Shown here: in pieces, positions 57,596 through 64,000 of the stretch
Layout: every line of letters begins with the position of its first letter
Numbering within the stretch: the stretch's first letter is position 1
DNA from: Tistrella mobilis KA081020-065
Lineage (GTDB): Bacteria; Pseudomonadota; Alphaproteobacteria; Tistrellales; Tistrellaceae
DNA: 64,000 bases
Assembly (NCBI RefSeq): GCF_000264455.2
Contig: NC_017958.1
Location: forward strand, 372,001-436,000
Reading direction: 5' to 3'
Made by a program: the position numbers and the translations under genes
The notes under the pieces: model-generated
What the model saw: the letters and a program-made list of their open reading frames with translations, nothing else
Database searches by the model: none
Told to the model about the DNA's origin: nothing

Positions 57596-58801
57596 ATGTT
57601 CGCGCATCCCGATTCCTGGCCTGAACCCTCGACCGGTTCCGATCCCTGGACCCTGCTGTCGCATGCCGCCGTCACCCCGCCAGAGGGCTCGGTGCCGATC
57701 GCCCCGCCACTCTATCAGACGGCAGCCTTCTCTGCCGAGGATGCCGAAGGTTTCGCCCGGATGGCGACGACGCCGATGCATGAGGGCTTCTACACCCGCT
57801 ACGGCAACCCCACCACCCGCGCCCTGGAACGGGCGGTGGCCGCCCTCGAAGGCAGCACGGCCGCGGTTGCGACCGCCTCGGGCATGGGGGCGATCACGGC
57901 CGTGCTGCTCGCCTTCGCAGGCGCGGGCGATCACGTGGTGGCGCAACGCCTGCTCTATGGCGGCACCACCGGCCTGCTCACCCGTCTGGCGCCGCGGCTC
58001 GGCATCACGGTCGATCTGGTCGATCAGGACGACACCGCCGCCTTCGCGCGGGCGGCCCGTCCGAACACGAAACTGATCCTGCTGGAAAGCCCCTCCAACC
58101 CCCTGCTCCGGCTGACCGATCTGGCCGGTGTGGCGGCCTTCGCACGCGACCGCGGCATCGTGACCATGATCGACAACACCATCGCCACCCCGCTCAACCA
58201 GCGGCCGCTCGGCTTCGGCATCGATCTGGTGATGCACAGCGCCACCAAATATCTGTCGGGCCATGGCGACGTCTCGGCCGGCATCGTCACCGGCCGCGCC
58301 GACCTGGTCGAACGGGTCTGGCACGAGGCGCATCTGCTGGGGGCGACGCCCGATCCCTTCGCTTCATGGCTGGTGCTGCGCGGCCTGCGCACCCTGCCTA
58401 TGCGGGTCGCCCGCCAGAACGCCACGGCGCTTGCGGTCGCCCGCCATCTGGCGGCGCATCCGCGGATCACGGCCGTTCATTACCCGGGCCTCGACGGCCA
58501 CCCGCAGCGCGATCTGGCCCGCCGGCAGATGCCCGAGGGTGCCGGCGGCCTGCTCTCCTTCGAGGTGGCCGGCGGGCTCGATGCCGCAGAGGCCATGATG
58601 TCCCGGCTGCGGCTGATCCGCCGCTCGGCCAGTTTCGGCACGCCGATGACGGTCGCGGTTCATCCGGCGGCGATGTGGTCGGCGATGATGACGCCGGATC
58701 AACTGACCCTGACGGGCCTGCCCGCCGGGCTGATCCGCCTGGGCCTGGGCTTCGAGGATCCGGCGGCGATCATCGCCGATCTGGATGCCGCCCTTGGCTG
58801 A
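57596..58801 (+). CDS. Cys/Met-metabolism PLP enzyme (cystathionine gamma-synthase/lyase family)
   Basis: A 401-residue transsulfuration-family enzyme. The Tyr-Arg phosphate-binding segment FYTRYGNPTTRALERAVAALEG, the cofactor stack ATASGMGAITAVLLA and the PLP lysine K218 in MHSATKYLSGHGD are clear. Near the C-terminus MTPDQLTLTGLPAGLIRLGLGFED fits the family. It could be a gamma-synthase, gamma-lyase, methionine gamma-lyase or O-acyl-homoserine sulfhydrylase; sequence by eye does not decide. It is divergent from an AraC regulator and convergent with a MocR regulator. Confidence 0.9.
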   Translation: MFAHPDSWPEPSTGSDPWTLLSHAAVTPPEGSVPIAPPLYQTAAFSAEDAEGFARMATTPMHEGFYTRYGNPTTRALERAVAALEGSTAAVATASGMGAITAVLLAFAGAGDHVVAQRLLYGGTTGLLTRLAPRLGITVDLVDQDDTAAFARAARPNTKLILLESPSNPLLRLTDLAGVAAFARDRGIVTMIDNTIATPLNQRPLGFGIDLVMHSATKYLSGHGDVSAGIVTGRADLVERVWHEAHLLGATPDPFASWLVLRGLRTLPMRVARQNATALAVARHLAAHPRITAVHYPGLDGHPQRDLARRQMPEGAGGLLSFEVAGGLDAAEAMMSRLRLIRRSASFGTPMTVAVHPAAMWSAMMTPDQLTLTGLPAGLIRLGLGFEDPAAIIADLDAALG

Positions 58802-58810
58802 GGGCCGCCT

Positions 58811-60223
58811 TCAGCGCCCCAGCACCTGGTCCAGCACAGCCACCCCGCGCCGGATCGCGGCCGGGTCGAGCCCGGCATAGCCGAGGATCAGCCCGGCCAC
58901 CTCCGGCCGGGGGGCTGCCGGATCATAGAGGGCCGAGACCGGGTAGAGCCCAACCCCGGCCGCAGCAGCGGCCGCAATCACGGCGGCTTCGTGGCCGGCC
59001 GGCACGCCGTCCAGCCAGGCCACCAGATGCAGGCCGGTGGCGGCACCCACCACCCGCACCGGCAGCCCTGCCAGCGCATCCAGCAGCACGGCGCGCCGGG
59101 CAGCATTGCGGCGGCGGATGGCCCGGACATGGCGCTCATAGGCGCCGCTTTCCATCAGCAGGGCCAGGGCCTCCTGCTCGATCAGGGCTGTGTGCCGGTC
59201 GGTCACGCGCTTGGCCTCGGCAAAGGCCGGAGCAAGATCGGCCGGCACGACCAGATAGCCCAGGCGCAGCGTGGGCGAGAGCGTCTTGGAGAGCGTGCCG
59301 ATATAGATCACGCGCGCCGGATCGGCCGTCTGCAGGGCGGGCACGGGCGCAACCTCGTGGCGGTATTCGCCGTCATAATCATCCTCGATGATCACCGCCG
59401 TCTGCGCCCGGGCCCAGGCGAGCAGCGCCCGCCGCCGTGCCGCCGACAGCACGCCTCCCAAAGGGAACTGATGCGAGGGCGTGACATAGGCGAGACGGGC
59501 GGGCGGCAGATGGTCGGTGTTCAACCCCTCGGCATCCACCGGCACCGGTATGGCCGATCCGCCCGCCGCCGCAAAGGCCCGGCGGGCGAGCAGATAGCCC
59601 GGGTTTTCGATCAAGACGCGGTCGCCGGGATCGAGCAGCAGCCGCGCCGCAAGATCCAGCGCCTGTTGCGAACCGTTGACCACGATGATCTGCCCGGCCG
59701 TGCAGCGGATGCCGCGGGCCCGCCACAGATACCCGGCCAGCACCCGGCGGAGCGCCGTCGCCCCTTGCGGGTCGCCATAGGCCAGCCGGTCGGGGCGGCG
59801 CAGCAGCACCGCGGTCATCGCCCGCCGCCAGGCCAGCACCGGAAAATCGCGCCCCGCCAGATCGCCATAGCGGAAATCCGCAATCCGGAACGCCTGCACC
59901 GGTGCCGGGGGCGGCATCTCGGCAAGCCGCCGGGCAAAGGCCGACAGTCGCCGCGGTGGGGCCGGTTCGGGCGCCGCCGGCACCACGTCCCGGCCCAGCC
60001 CCGCGGCGACTTCGGCCCGTGCCCCCGGCCGGGTGGTGATGTAGCCCTCGGCCACCAGCTGGCCGTAGGCGGCGGTCACGGTCGTGCGCGACACACCCCA
60101 TTCGGCCGCAAAACTGCGGGTCGACGGCAGGCGCTCCCCCGGCTGCCAGACCCCCTCGTCGATCCGCGCCCGGATCGCCGCCACGATCCGGCGGGCGATG
60201 CCCTCCTCGTCAAACTGGCCCAC
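58811..60223 (-). CDS. MocR/PdxR-type regulator (GntR HTH fused to aminotransferase fold)
   Basis: A 470-residue fusion: an N-terminal GntR winged helix (IARRIVAAIRARIDEGVWQPGERLPSTRSFAAEWGVSRTTVTAAYGQLVAEGYI) and a class I aminotransferase-like domain that binds PLP (IVVNGSQQALDLAARLLLDPGD, IEDDYDGEYRH and the lysine in YIGTLSKTLSPTLRLGY). Such proteins sense PLP or amino-acid adducts. The GTG at 60223 with CGGAG upstream is preferred; the ATG at 60271 would leave only 29 bases to the divergent paiB. An ACCGG-N9-CCGGT dyad at 60238-60256 may be its operator. Confidence 0.87.
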   Translation of the reverse strand: MGQFDEEGIARRIVAAIRARIDEGVWQPGERLPSTRSFAAEWGVSRTTVTAAYGQLVAEGYITTRPGARAEVAAGLGRDVVPAAPEPAPPRRLSAFARRLAEMPPPAPVQAFRIADFRYGDLAGRDFPVLAWRRAMTAVLLRRPDRLAYGDPQGATALRRVLAGYLWRARGIRCTAGQIIVVNGSQQALDLAARLLLDPGDRVLIENPGYLLARRAFAAAGGSAIPVPVDAEGLNTDHLPPARLAYVTPSHQFPLGGVLSAARRRALLAWARAQTAVIIEDDYDGEYRHEVAPVPALQTADPARVIYIGTLSKTLSPTLRLGYLVVPADLAPAFAEAKRVTDRHTALIEQEALALLMESGAYERHVRAIRRRNAARRAVLLDALAGLPVRVVGAATGLHLVAWLDGVPAGHEAAVIAAAAAAGVGLYPVSALYDPAAPRPEVAGLILGYAGLDPAAIRRGVAVLDQVLGR

Positions 60224-60300
60224 CTGTTTTCTCCGGAACCGGACATTCCTGCCGGTCCAGACTCGCGGCATTCTGGGGGTGCACGCAAGGGAGTTTCACC

Positions 60301-60936
60301 ATGTACACCCCACCCGCCTTCCGCATCGACGACCGGCAGAGGCTTGTCGCCACCATCCGTGACGCCGGTCTTGCGACCCTGGTCACCGCCACGGTTGAGG
60401 GGCTGATGGCGACCCCGCTGCCCCTGCTGCTGGACGAGACCGAAGGGCCCCATGGCACGCTCTACGGCCATCTGGCGCGCGCAAATCCGCAAGGGCGGCT
60501 GCCCGCCATCGGCGGCGAGGCGCTGGCGATGTTCAGCGGCCCCGACGCCTATGTCACACCCGCCTTCTATGCCACCAAGCAGGAGACCGGCCGGGTGGTG
60601 CCCACCTGGAATTATGTCGCCGTTCACGCCTATGGAACGCTGGAACTGTTCGACGATCCCGACCGGCTGCTGAACCTGGTCCGGCGCCTGACCGAGCGCC
60701 ACGAGGCCAGCCGGCCGATGCCCTGGTCGGTGGCCGATGCGCCGGAAGATTTCATCCGCGCCCAGCTGCGCGGCATCGTCGGGCTGCGGCTTCAGATCAG
60801 CCGGATCGAGGGCAAGTGCAAGGCCAGCCAGAACCGGCCCGCCGCCGATCGTGAAGGCGTCGCGGCCGGACTGGCCGCAAGCGACCGCCCGGCGGATCGC
60901 GAGATGGCGGCGCTGGTGGCGGCCGCCCCCCCTTAA
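60301..60936 (+). CDS. paiB: PaiB-family FMN-binding protein
   Basis: A 211-residue PaiB homologue (FMN-binding negative transcriptional regulator family). Markers are MYTPPAFRI at the start, GPHGTLYGHLARANPQ, AMFSGPDAYVTPAFYATKQETGRVVPTWNYVAVHAYG and the late LRGIVGLRLQISRIEGKCKASQNRP. It has a split-barrel flavin fold; the regulatory function known from Bacillus is not established elsewhere. AAGGGAG precedes the ATG. It is divergent from the MocR gene, a frequent pairing, so that regulator probably controls it. Confidence 0.92.
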   Translation: MYTPPAFRIDDRQRLVATIRDAGLATLVTATVEGLMATPLPLLLDETEGPHGTLYGHLARANPQGRLPAIGGEALAMFSGPDAYVTPAFYATKQETGRVVPTWNYVAVHAYGTLELFDDPDRLLNLVRRLTERHEASRPMPWSVADAPEDFIRAQLRGIVGLRLQISRIEGKCKASQNRPAADREGVAAGLAASDRPADREMAALVAAAPP

Positions 60937-60954
60937 AAGGTGCCCTCCCCGCAC

Positions 60955-60985
60955 AAAAAAAGCCCCCGGTCTTGCGACCGGGGGC
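60955..60985 (-). terminator. Rho-independent terminator of the flavoprotein gene
   Basis: GCCCCCGGTC (60962-60971), loop TTGC, and the exact complement (60976-60985). Seven A residues on the left become a T-run on the minus strand, so it ends the minus-strand gene at 61112-62092. It may also help stop paiB read-through. Confidence 0.9.
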
Positions 60986-61111
60986 GGTGTGCGGAACGGG
61001 CGGCCGGAGGGGATGGAAGGCGGCCGGCCCGCACCACAACCAGGCGTCTGCACCGGGAGGGTGCGGGTTCCCGGGCCGCGGCGAGGCGCCACAGCCCGCA
61101 GGTTTCAGGAA

Positions 61112-62092
61112 TCAGACATAGGGTGCCGAGCGGGCGGCAAGGCTGTCGCGGGCGGCGGCGTATTCGCGCTTGAAGCGGTCGACCAGCTCGCCCGCCGACA
61201 GCACGGCATCGATCGCGCCGATGCCCTGGCCGCAGCCCCAGATGTCGCGCCAGGCCTTGGACTTGGTGTTGCCGCCCGAGCCGAAATTCATCTTGGACGG
61301 GTCGCTGACCGGCAGATTGTCGGGGTCGAGACCGGCATTGACGATGCTGGGCTTCAGATAGTTGCCGTGTACGCCGGTGAAGAGGTTGGTGTAGACGATA
61401 TCGCCCGCGCCATGATCGACGATCGCCTGCTTATAGGCCTCGGTCGCATTGGCTTCCTTCGTGGCGATGAAGGCCGAGCCGATATAGGCGAGGTCGGCAC
61501 CCATCGCCTGCGCCGCCAGGATCGAGGCGCCGTTCGCAATCGAGCCCGACAGCGCCAGCGGCCCGTCGAACCATTTGCGGATTTCCTGGATCAGCGCAAA
61601 GGGCGACCAGGTACCGGCATGGCCGCCGGCGCCGGCCGACACCGCGATCAGCCCGTCGGCGCCCTTCTCGATCGCCTTGCGGGCGAAGGTGTCGTTGATG
61701 ATGTCGTGCAGCACCACGCCGCCATAGGAATGGATCGCCTGGTTCAGCTCTTCCCGCGCGCCCAGCGACGAGATCACCACCGGCACCTCGTATTTCACGC
61801 ACATGTCGATGTCGTGATTGAGACGGTCGTTGGAGCGATGAACGATCTGGTTCACCGCATAGGGGGCCGAGGGACGGTCGGGGTTTTCCTCGTCCCACTG
61901 GCCGAGTTCGTCGCGGACCCGCTTCAGCCAGTCTTCCAGCACCGGGCCGGGCCGGGCGTTGAGCGCCGGGAACGAGCCGACGATGCCCGCCTTGCACTGG
62001 GCGATCACCAGATCGGGGTTCGACACGATGAACAGCGGCGAGCCGATCACCGGCAATTGCAGGCGGCGTGCGAGGCTGTCGGGCAGGCTCAT
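61112..62092 (-). CDS. NAD(P)H-dependent flavin oxidoreductase / nitronate monooxygenase family
   Basis: A 326-residue FMN TIM-barrel protein. It opens with LQLPVIGSPLFIVSNPDLVIAQCKAGIVGSFPALNARP and contains VLHDIINDTFARKAIEKGADGLIAVSAGAGGHAGTWSPFALIQEIR and LSGSIANGASILAAQAMGADLAYIGSAFIATKE, the FMN-binding end of the barrel. Members oxidise nitronates or act as enoyl reductases or quinone reductases. The ATG at 62092 has GGGAGA upstream. The divergent HxlR regulator with its paired dyads suggests induction by a reactive compound. Confidence 0.9.
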   Translation of the reverse strand: MSLPDSLARRLQLPVIGSPLFIVSNPDLVIAQCKAGIVGSFPALNARPGPVLEDWLKRVRDELGQWDEENPDRPSAPYAVNQIVHRSNDRLNHDIDMCVKYEVPVVISSLGAREELNQAIHSYGGVVLHDIINDTFARKAIEKGADGLIAVSAGAGGHAGTWSPFALIQEIRKWFDGPLALSGSIANGASILAAQAMGADLAYIGSAFIATKEANATEAYKQAIVDHGAGDIVYTNLFTGVHGNYLKPSIVNAGLDPDNLPVSDPSKMNFGSGGNTKSKAWRDIWGCGQGIGAIDAVLSAGELVDRFKREYAAARDSLAARSAPYV

Positions 62093-62191
62093 CTCGAAGC
62101 GTCTCCCAGGCGGTTCCCCCAAGGGCGGCCGTCGTTCGATGCGGGCGCCCATGCTGTCGGTTCAGGTCGTTTCCGTCGGTCCGGTTAGTCC

Positions 62192-62239
62192 GTTCCATAT
62201 CGGAACCCTGTATTGACAGAGTGCGTTCCAAATCGGAAC
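62192..62239. promoter_or_regulatory. Paired HxlR operators (GTTCC-N5-GGAAC twice)
   Basis: GTTCC-ATATC-GGAAC (62192-62206) and GTTCC-AAATC-GGAAC (62225-62239) have centres 33 bases apart, about three helix turns, so two dimers could bind on one face. A TTGACA box (62213-62218) lies between them. The site is in the gap between the divergent flavoprotein and hxlR genes. Confidence 0.75.
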
Positions 62240-62309
62240 CTGTCAAGCGCATCAAGGCCGACATCGTCGGCCCCGATGCCCCCCCGAAGCCCCTGGGAGA
62301 GCCCGCCCG

Positions 62310-62867
62310 ATGCGGTGGAACGAGTTGGACGAGGAGCATTGCTCGATCGCGCGCACCCTCTCGATCATCGGCGATCGCTGGACGCTGCTGATCCTGAGGG
62401 AATGCTTCATGCGCGTGCGCCGGTTCGAGTATTTCCAGAACCGGCTGGGCATCACCCGCCATGTCCTCGCCGACCGGCTGCGCAAGCTGGTCGAGGCGGG
62501 GTTGCTGGTGCGCGTGCCCTATCAGGAACGGCCGCTGCGCGAGGAATACCGGCTGACGGAAAAGGGGCTCGACATCTATCCGGTGCTGATGTCGATCCTG
62601 AGCTGGGGCGATCGCTGGCGCACCGACAGCGAGGGCGTGCCGGTGCTGCACCGCCATCTGGACTGCGGCCACCACTTCCGTCCGGTGGTCTCGTGCTCGG
62701 AATGCGGCGAGCCGCTGGATCCGCGCCGCGTCTCTCCCGAACCCGGCCCCGGCATCACCGACGAGGCGGCGCTGCGCTATTTCACCTTCGGCCGTCACGG
62801 CTCGTCAGGTGCCCTGCAGGCACATCCGCAGCCCGCCCCCACAGACGACGACGGGGCGGTGGACTGA
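62310..62867 (+). CDS. HxlR-family regulator with C-terminal zinc-ribbon-like tail
   Basis: A 185-residue HxlR protein, longer than the usual 110-130. The domain MRWNELDEEHCSIARTLSIIGDRWTLLILRECFMRVRRFEYFQNRLGITRHVLADRLRKLVEAGLL is followed by the wing EYRLTEKGLDIYPVLMSILSWGD. The extra C-terminus has DCGHHFRPVVSCSECGEPL, a possible metal-binding ribbon (Cys-X-His and Cys-X2-Cys). GGGAGAG lies upstream. It is divergent from the flavoprotein and flanks paired dyads it probably binds. Confidence 0.92.
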   Translation: MRWNELDEEHCSIARTLSIIGDRWTLLILRECFMRVRRFEYFQNRLGITRHVLADRLRKLVEAGLLVRVPYQERPLREEYRLTEKGLDIYPVLMSILSWGDRWRTDSEGVPVLHRHLDCGHHFRPVVSCSECGEPLDPRRVSPEPGPGITDEAALRYFTFGRHGSSGALQAHPQPAPTDDDGAVD

Positions 62868-62880
62868 CCACCGCCCCGTC
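62850..62880. terminator. Hairpin at the hxlR stop codon
   Basis: GACGGGGCGGTGG (62850-62862) and its exact complement (62868-62880) form a 13-bp stem with the TGA stop in the 5-base loop. No T-run on either side. Position between convergent genes suggests a transcription block for both. Confidence 0.6.
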
Positions 62881-62892
62881 GGGCAGACATGC

Positions 62893-62930
62893 CGGATGCT
62901 ATGACGTCAGTCGGATGCTGTAACGTCAGT
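62893..62930. repeat. 19-bp tandem duplication
   Basis: CGGATGCTATGACGTCAGT (62893-62911) and CGGATGCTGTAACGTCAGT (62912-62930) differ at two positions. The second copy contains the stop codon of the minus-strand gene at 62926. It looks like a local slippage duplication. Confidence 0.8.
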
Positions 62931-63492
62931 GCGGCCTCACCGGCCGACGGCGTTCGCGCACCCGCAGCGGGCCGACCCGGGCCTCGATCGCGGCCGCGAC
63001 CTCGCGGCGCAGACCGATCATGAAGGCGGTTTCCGAGACCACGAAGAGCGGGCCGATCAGCAGCCCGGCGACATCGTCCAGAAAGGCGGGCTTGCGGCCT
63101 TCGAAAACATGGCCCACCGCCTGGAAGATCCAGCCCACGACGAACAGGCCCAGCCCCCAGCCCAGCCAGACGCCGGTGCTGCGATCAGCCAGCGCATCGC
63201 CGGTGACCACGGCCGCCGTCAACAGCACGGTCATCACCGCGCCGAAGCGCAGATCCAGGCCCAGATACCAGGCCGCAGCCAGGCCCGCCACCACCATGGC
63301 CGGATTGAGATGGACATCGCCCAGATCCAGCGTCGGCCGCGACAATAGAATCGCGACCGCGACCACGATCATCGGAATGCCGATGAGATGGGTGATCAGA
63401 TTGCGGGCATCACGGTGATAGGCGCCATAGCCGGCCAGCCGGTCGACCAGCCGTTCCAGACCCCGCGGCGCTGCGGGCTCCACGCTGTACAT
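62926..63492 (-). CDS. Mpo1-like (DUF962) membrane protein
   Basis: A 188-residue protein with four to five hydrophobic segments. The Mpo1/DUF962 pattern is visible: LAGYGAYHRDARNLITHLIGIPMIVVAVAILL, then GWIFQAVGHVFEGRKPAFLDDVAGLLIGPLFVVSETAF. The yeast relative is an iron-dependent dioxygenase acting on 2-hydroxy fatty acids; histidines in AYHRD, THLIG and VGHVFEGR could bind the metal. GGAGGAGG precedes the ATG at 63492. The last 20 residues are arginine-rich. Confidence 0.87.
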   Translation of the reverse strand: MYSVEPAAPRGLERLVDRLAGYGAYHRDARNLITHLIGIPMIVVAVAILLSRPTLDLGDVHLNPAMVVAGLAAAWYLGLDLRFGAVMTVLLTAAVVTGDALADRSTGVWLGWGLGLFVVGWIFQAVGHVFEGRKPAFLDDVAGLLIGPLFVVSETAFMIGLRREVAAAIEARVGPLRVRERRRPVRPH

Positions 63493-63712
63493 TGCAACTG
63501 CCTCCTCCACTGCCGCCTGCGGTTGTCCCGCCGGTCGCCATTCTTTGAGTGTCAAGGATATGCCGTCCGGGACGCCGCGTCGCCAGAGGAAATCTCCATG
63601 CAGCATCACCCGTCGGACGCCCCCTCGAAGGGGGTATCGGGAACCCCCGCACAGCGGTAGTCTGCGACCGATCGCTCTACCCGTTCGACACCGCGCCGAG
63701 GAGACGGCCCGC

Positions 63713-64000
63713 ATGCGCATCGCCATCTGGACCCCGAATGCCCGCGACCTGATCGCCGACCGCGTCGCCGCGGCCGGGCACGAGCCGGCGGTGGCCCTGA
63801 ATGGCGAGGATTTCGCCCGCATCCTGGCCGAGGGCGTCGACATGGTGGCGATGATCTCGCAATTCTGGTCGCCCAAGGTGCGCGATCTGGCCGCGGCGGC
63901 GATGCCGCGGCTGAAACTGGTTCAGCTGCTGACGGCCGGTTTCGACCCGCTGGATGCCCATGGCGTGCCCGCCGGGCTGATGGTCGCCAATGCCGGCGGC
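63713..64000 (+). CDS. D-isomer-specific 2-hydroxyacid dehydrogenase, N-terminal part
   Basis: The first 96 codons of a gene cut by the window end. The product begins MRIAIWTPNARDLIADRVAA and runs through MPRLKLVQLLTAGFDPLDAHGVP to LMVANAGG, the substrate-binding domain pattern of D-2-hydroxyacid dehydrogenases (the segment where a bound substrate meets IQ..SAG.D). GAGGAGA precedes the ATG. The NAD-binding fold and catalytic His would follow beyond the window. Confidence 0.8.
   Translation, partial: MRIAIWTPNARDLIADRVAAAGHEPAVALNGEDFARILAEGVDMVAMISQFWSPKVRDLAAAAMPRLKLVQLLTAGFDPLDAHGVPAGLMVANAGG

Overview
This is a 64 kb stretch of a GC-rich bacterial chromosome, densely packed with operons whose neighbouring genes often overlap by 1 to 4 bases (ATGA or GTGA junctions). 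The gene content (several TRAP and ABC uptake systems, FCD-type GntR regulators, PreTA pyrimidine degradation, a type I-C cas operon) suggests a metabolically versatile alphaproteobacterium, perhaps of the Rhodospirillales/Tistrella kind. That placement is inference; there is no rRNA or other marker gene. I recognised no tRNA, rRNA or CRISPR array.

Region A (1-13.1 kb): a catabolic island with a beta-keto-acid cleavage enzyme, a complete Dpp/Opp-like ABC importer, a GntR/FCD regulator, a class III aminotransferase and a HyuA/HyuB ATP-dependent cyclic-amide hydrolase pair. An identical 14-base palindromic motif (TTTGATCAAAGATC) lies before the first gene, just before the aminotransferase, and again at 28.05 kb between a divergent acyl-CoA synthetase and an SDR. 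This predicts one regulon for import, ring opening, deamination, CoA activation and cleavage of a lactam- or hydantoin-like substrate.

Region B (13.1-24.3 kb): an MFS exporter and HxlR regulator, then a GntR regulator diverging from a seven-gene operon: an isocitrate-lyase-family C-C lyase, a two-subunit LeuCD-like hydratase, a PrpF-like isomerase and a TRAP transporter. An MHS-type MFS transporter follows. This looks like uptake and cleavage of a di- or tricarboxylate.

Region C (24.4-26.3 kb): an MqsRA toxin-antitoxin pair with an operator very like that of E. coli, then an AT-rich 1.1 kb insert with one two-TM gene of unknown function. A perfect 56-bp direct repeat, duplicating the mqsA 3' end, brackets the insert.

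Region D (26.3-35 kb): acyl-CoA synthetase, SDR, methyltransferase, GlxA-like AraC regulator, two alpha/beta hydrolases and a PAS histidine kinase.

Region E (35.1-46.4 kb): a reductive pyrimidine degradation operon on the minus strand (mmsA-like, Zn amidohydrolase, preT, preA, NCS1 permease, dihydropyrimidinase) with a divergent RutR-like TetR regulator, a RutR-type operator and an inositol-monophosphatase-family gene.

Region F (46.6-54.8 kb): a complete type I-C cas operon (cas3, cas5, cas8c, cas7, cas4, cas1, cas2) with no CRISPR array in the window.

Region G (55-64 kb): single genes: DUF4149, pirin, AraC, a Cys/Met-metabolism PLP enzyme, a MocR regulator, PaiB, a nitronate-monooxygenase-like flavoprotein with a divergent HxlR regulator, an Mpo1-like membrane protein and the start of a 2-hydroxyacid dehydrogenase cut by the window end.
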